Source of the DNA: JBAZLV01 sp041650055
GTDB taxonomy: Bacteria; Nitrospirota; UBA9217
NCBI GenBank assembly: GCA_041650055.1
Contig: JBAZLV010000032.1
Location: 1 to 23,379, forward strand
Direction: 5' to 3'
DNA length: 23,379 nt
Shown here: positions 21,871 to 23,379 of the stretch, piece after piece
How the letters are laid out: each line of letters starts with the position of its first letter
How positions within the stretch are numbered: the stretch's first letter is position 1
Notes under the pieces: generated by a model
What the model was told of the DNA's origin: nothing
The model's input: only the letters and a program-made list of their open reading frames with translations
Database searches by the model: none
Program-made: the position numbers and the translations under genes

Positions 21871-22518
21871 CTAATTTGCATTTATAACTCTGCGCTTATC
21901 AAGATTCAGAGCAAAAAGCATAAGACAGTAAAAAAGAATGTAGGTGTACACAAATCTCATTATTCTTACAAACAAAAAAGGAGTCTCTGTTGGTCCGCCA
22001 GGAGAGATTAACAGGAGGCTAAAAACTCCCTTCATGAATAAGAAAAACGGAAAATAAATTATATCTGTCAATACTTGATATGCCGCGTAATTCTGTATAG
22101 AGAAAACCATGTAAAGGTTTTTCATTAAATGATGATGAACGATAGTTACGATAAAGCAGATTACGGCAACTTTACCGTAAAATTGTATTTTATTCTCGCA
22201 ATGGAAAAACCATTCATGCAAACGCGAATAGTTGCATTTACCATTCGGATCATTATATTTGGCGATAAAATAAATAGCAGCAGCCGCCCAATTTCCAAAG
22301 AGAAGAAAAAGCCCCCATACAATAGGATGCTTCAATTTCTTTCTATTACAAATAAAATTTGTGATCATCCAAAACCAAAAAATTACGATACTAAGGACTC
22401 CGGATGTCAAAATCCAATCTTCGCCAAGGGACTTGGGCAAATTTTGTTTGAAAGACATATAAGTTATAGAAATGAATATGAAGAATAAGAGAACATAGCC
22501 AAATTTTGGTTTTTTCAT
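21871..22518 (-). CDS. polytopic membrane protein of unknown function
   Basis: 215 residues with about six membrane segments (roughly 6-22, 38-57, 67-86, 115-133, 150-172, 184-204) and basic short loops. AAGGAAG precedes the ATG. I do not recognise the family. It lies 16 bp behind the small Cys-containing gene and 176 bp ahead of the exported-protein gene, all on one strand. Phe and Ile are very frequent and the codons AT-rich, unlike the left half of the window. Confidence 0.75.
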   Translation of the reverse strand: MKKPKFGYVLLFFIFISITYMSFKQNLPKSLGEDWILTSGVLSIVIFWFWMITNFICNRKKLKHPIVWGLFLLFGNWAAAAIYFIAKYNDPNGKCNYSRLHEWFFHCENKIQFYGKVAVICFIVTIVHHHLMKNLYMVFSIQNYAAYQVLTDIIYFPFFLFMKGVFSLLLISPGGPTETPFLFVRIMRFVYTYILFYCLMLFALNLDKRRVINAN

Positions 22519-22534
22519 GGCAATCTTCCTTTTG

Positions 22535-22762
22535 TCATTTCATGAGAAAAACTGCTTCCATAAACTCCGTCGGTGGCACATATCCATGCTCAACAATATA
22601 GTGATATATGAGGTCCGGAGCAGCGTATTTAATGTCATTCAAACCTGTTACCCGAATTTCGGTGCTCCCCAATGTCAATTCTTTTCCGGTGCGAAGTACG
22701 TTGCATCCAAAAACTGAAGCAGAACATAGACTGCAGAGGTGGTAGCCGCGGAATTGATTCAC
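22535..22762 (-). CDS. small protein with three N-terminal Cys, unknown
   Basis: 75 residues from a GTG at 22762; an in-frame TGA lies four codons upstream, so no earlier start exists, and no Shine-Dalgarno is seen. The N-terminus has Cys10, Cys13 and Cys20, possibly a truncated metal knuckle, followed by the well-formed stretch APDLIYHYIVEHGYVPP-EF. That part looks like a real conserved family that I cannot name with certainty. The gene may be intact with a GTG start, or have lost its 5' end. Confidence 0.6.
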   Translation of the reverse strand: MNQFRGYHLCSLCSASVFGCNVLRTGKELTLGSTEIRVTGLNDIKYAAPDLIYHYIVEHGYVPPTEFMEAVFLMK

Positions 22763-22969
22763 AGGTGAGTGTCATACATCAAAGAGACGATCCAGAAATT
22801 TTTACGTGACTCTGCCTGTTGGAAAAGAATGTGCTGCATCAAGCCAGCCAATATTTGTTTTCATTTAAATATACCTACGGAGTTAAGTCTGGGTAATAAG
22901 CCATATCTATTCTCCAAGGCGTACATGACAGCAAACTATTTTACCATCGGCTTTAGAGTTGTGCCATGT
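22763..22969. other. 207-bp gap without recognisable gene
   Basis: No supported gene, clear promoter or terminator is seen. Open frames here are short and lack initiation sites. Confidence 0.5.
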
Positions 22970-23356
22970 CTAATGACCCTCGTCTCGATCCAGCCGCTCA
23001 TTTCTATGCTTGATGGTACCGCGTATGAATCCACCGCATCGCAAGCATTCGGTCGCGCCTGTTTTAATCTCCGCTCCGCATGCATTATCTGAGCAATAGT
23101 CCCATTGCTTTGAGCGCCCAACTAAACCACTAATGCCTGCGCCAATGAGAATTGCTGTAAAAAATATCTGAAAGTCTAAGCTCGTTACTATTGCATACAG
23201 TCCCGCAATCAATCCAAGCATTGCACCCCAGAATGCGTAGGGTATAACTTTACTCCGTTTTACGCGGTAGACATGGTGTCCTTCATTAGGTTTTCGTTGA
23301 GGCTTTTCACACACGGGCTGATTCTTAAGGAGTTGTGACGGAAGAGAGCGCGACAT
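22970..23356 (-). CDS. two-helix membrane protein with C-terminal zinc ribbon
   Basis: 128 residues from the ATG at 23356, but the frame stays open to the window edge and no Shine-Dalgarno precedes this ATG, so the true start may lie outside. A basic N-terminus (to about 37) is followed by two membrane helices (about 38-58 and 62-80), then a zinc-ribbon-like part with Cys88, Cys93, Cys104 and Cys107, and a charged tail. Both termini should be cytoplasmic. I do not recognise the family. Confidence 0.7.
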   Translation of the reverse strand: MSRSLPSQLLKNQPVCEKPQRKPNEGHHVYRVKRSKVIPYAFWGAMLGLIAGLYAIVTSLDFQIFFTAILIGAGISGLVGRSKQWDYCSDNACGAEIKTGATECLRCGGFIRGTIKHRNERLDRDEGH

Positions 23357-23379
23357 GGGTGCCGTGTGTGATATGGCAG

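Noticed and set aside
1..23379. CRISPR arrays, tRNA or rRNA genes
   Set aside because: No regularly spaced repeats and no tRNA or rRNA segments were seen on either strand.

Overview
The window looks like chromosomal DNA of a Gram-negative, environmental, delta-proteobacterium-like or Nitrospirota-like bacterium. The reasons are a sigma-54 activator, tandem lipoproteins of the lambda Bor type, Hanks-type Ser/Thr kinases with FHA and PP2C partners, and a GAF histidine kinase. This is inference from gene families; no rRNA or marker gene fixes the taxon. The left 15 kb has balanced base composition. From about 19 kb to the right end the DNA is visibly AT-richer, and that part looks accessory.

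Layout. (1) 2-3241, plus strand: the 3' part of a GAF-GAF histidine kinase, a single-domain response regulator and a TrmA/RlmCD-type uracil-C5 RNA methyltransferase, all overlapping. (2) 3267-5744, minus: an operon FHA protein -> PP2C phosphatase -> membrane Ser/Thr kinase. (3) 5807-7117, plus: a divergent sigma-54 activator with an FHA domain where a receiver would normally sit, then a small membrane protein (7231-7497) behind a near-consensus sigma-70 promoter. (4) 7481-13689, minus: a second signalling operon, PP2C -> VWA -> zinc-ribbon/FHA -> large membrane FHA/VWA/FHA/zinc-ribbon protein -> second Ser/Thr kinase. A sigma-54-type promoter with exact GG-N10-GC spacing lies just ahead of it, and a perfect 9-bp dyad lies about 130 bp upstream of its predicted start. 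(5) 13916-14968, minus: zinc alcohol dehydrogenase. (6) 15116-16814, plus: two Bor-like lipoproteins, a cold-shock protein with a terminator in its leader, and an unknown Cys/His protein. (7) 17089-17895, minus: a nitrilase-superfamily amidohydrolase. (8) 18109-18945: an IS5-family insertion with TTA target duplication whose transposase needs a -1 shift. (9) 19013-23356, minus: AT-rich genes for an exported 14-repeat WD40 protein, an exported unknown protein, membrane proteins and small zinc-ribbon-like proteins.

How it may work together: two kinases, two phosphatases and four FHA proteins make a Ser/Thr phospho-signalling island resembling in content the VWA-PP2C-kinase triads described around TerY. 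The FHA-sigma-54 activator is the obvious transcriptional output, and the sigma-54-like promoter ahead of the larger operon suggests it controls its own signalling machinery. Separately, a ~125-bp interspersed repeat is present twice in opposite orientation (12.6 and 16.9 kb), and its terminal hairpin occurs a third time at 13.9 kb.
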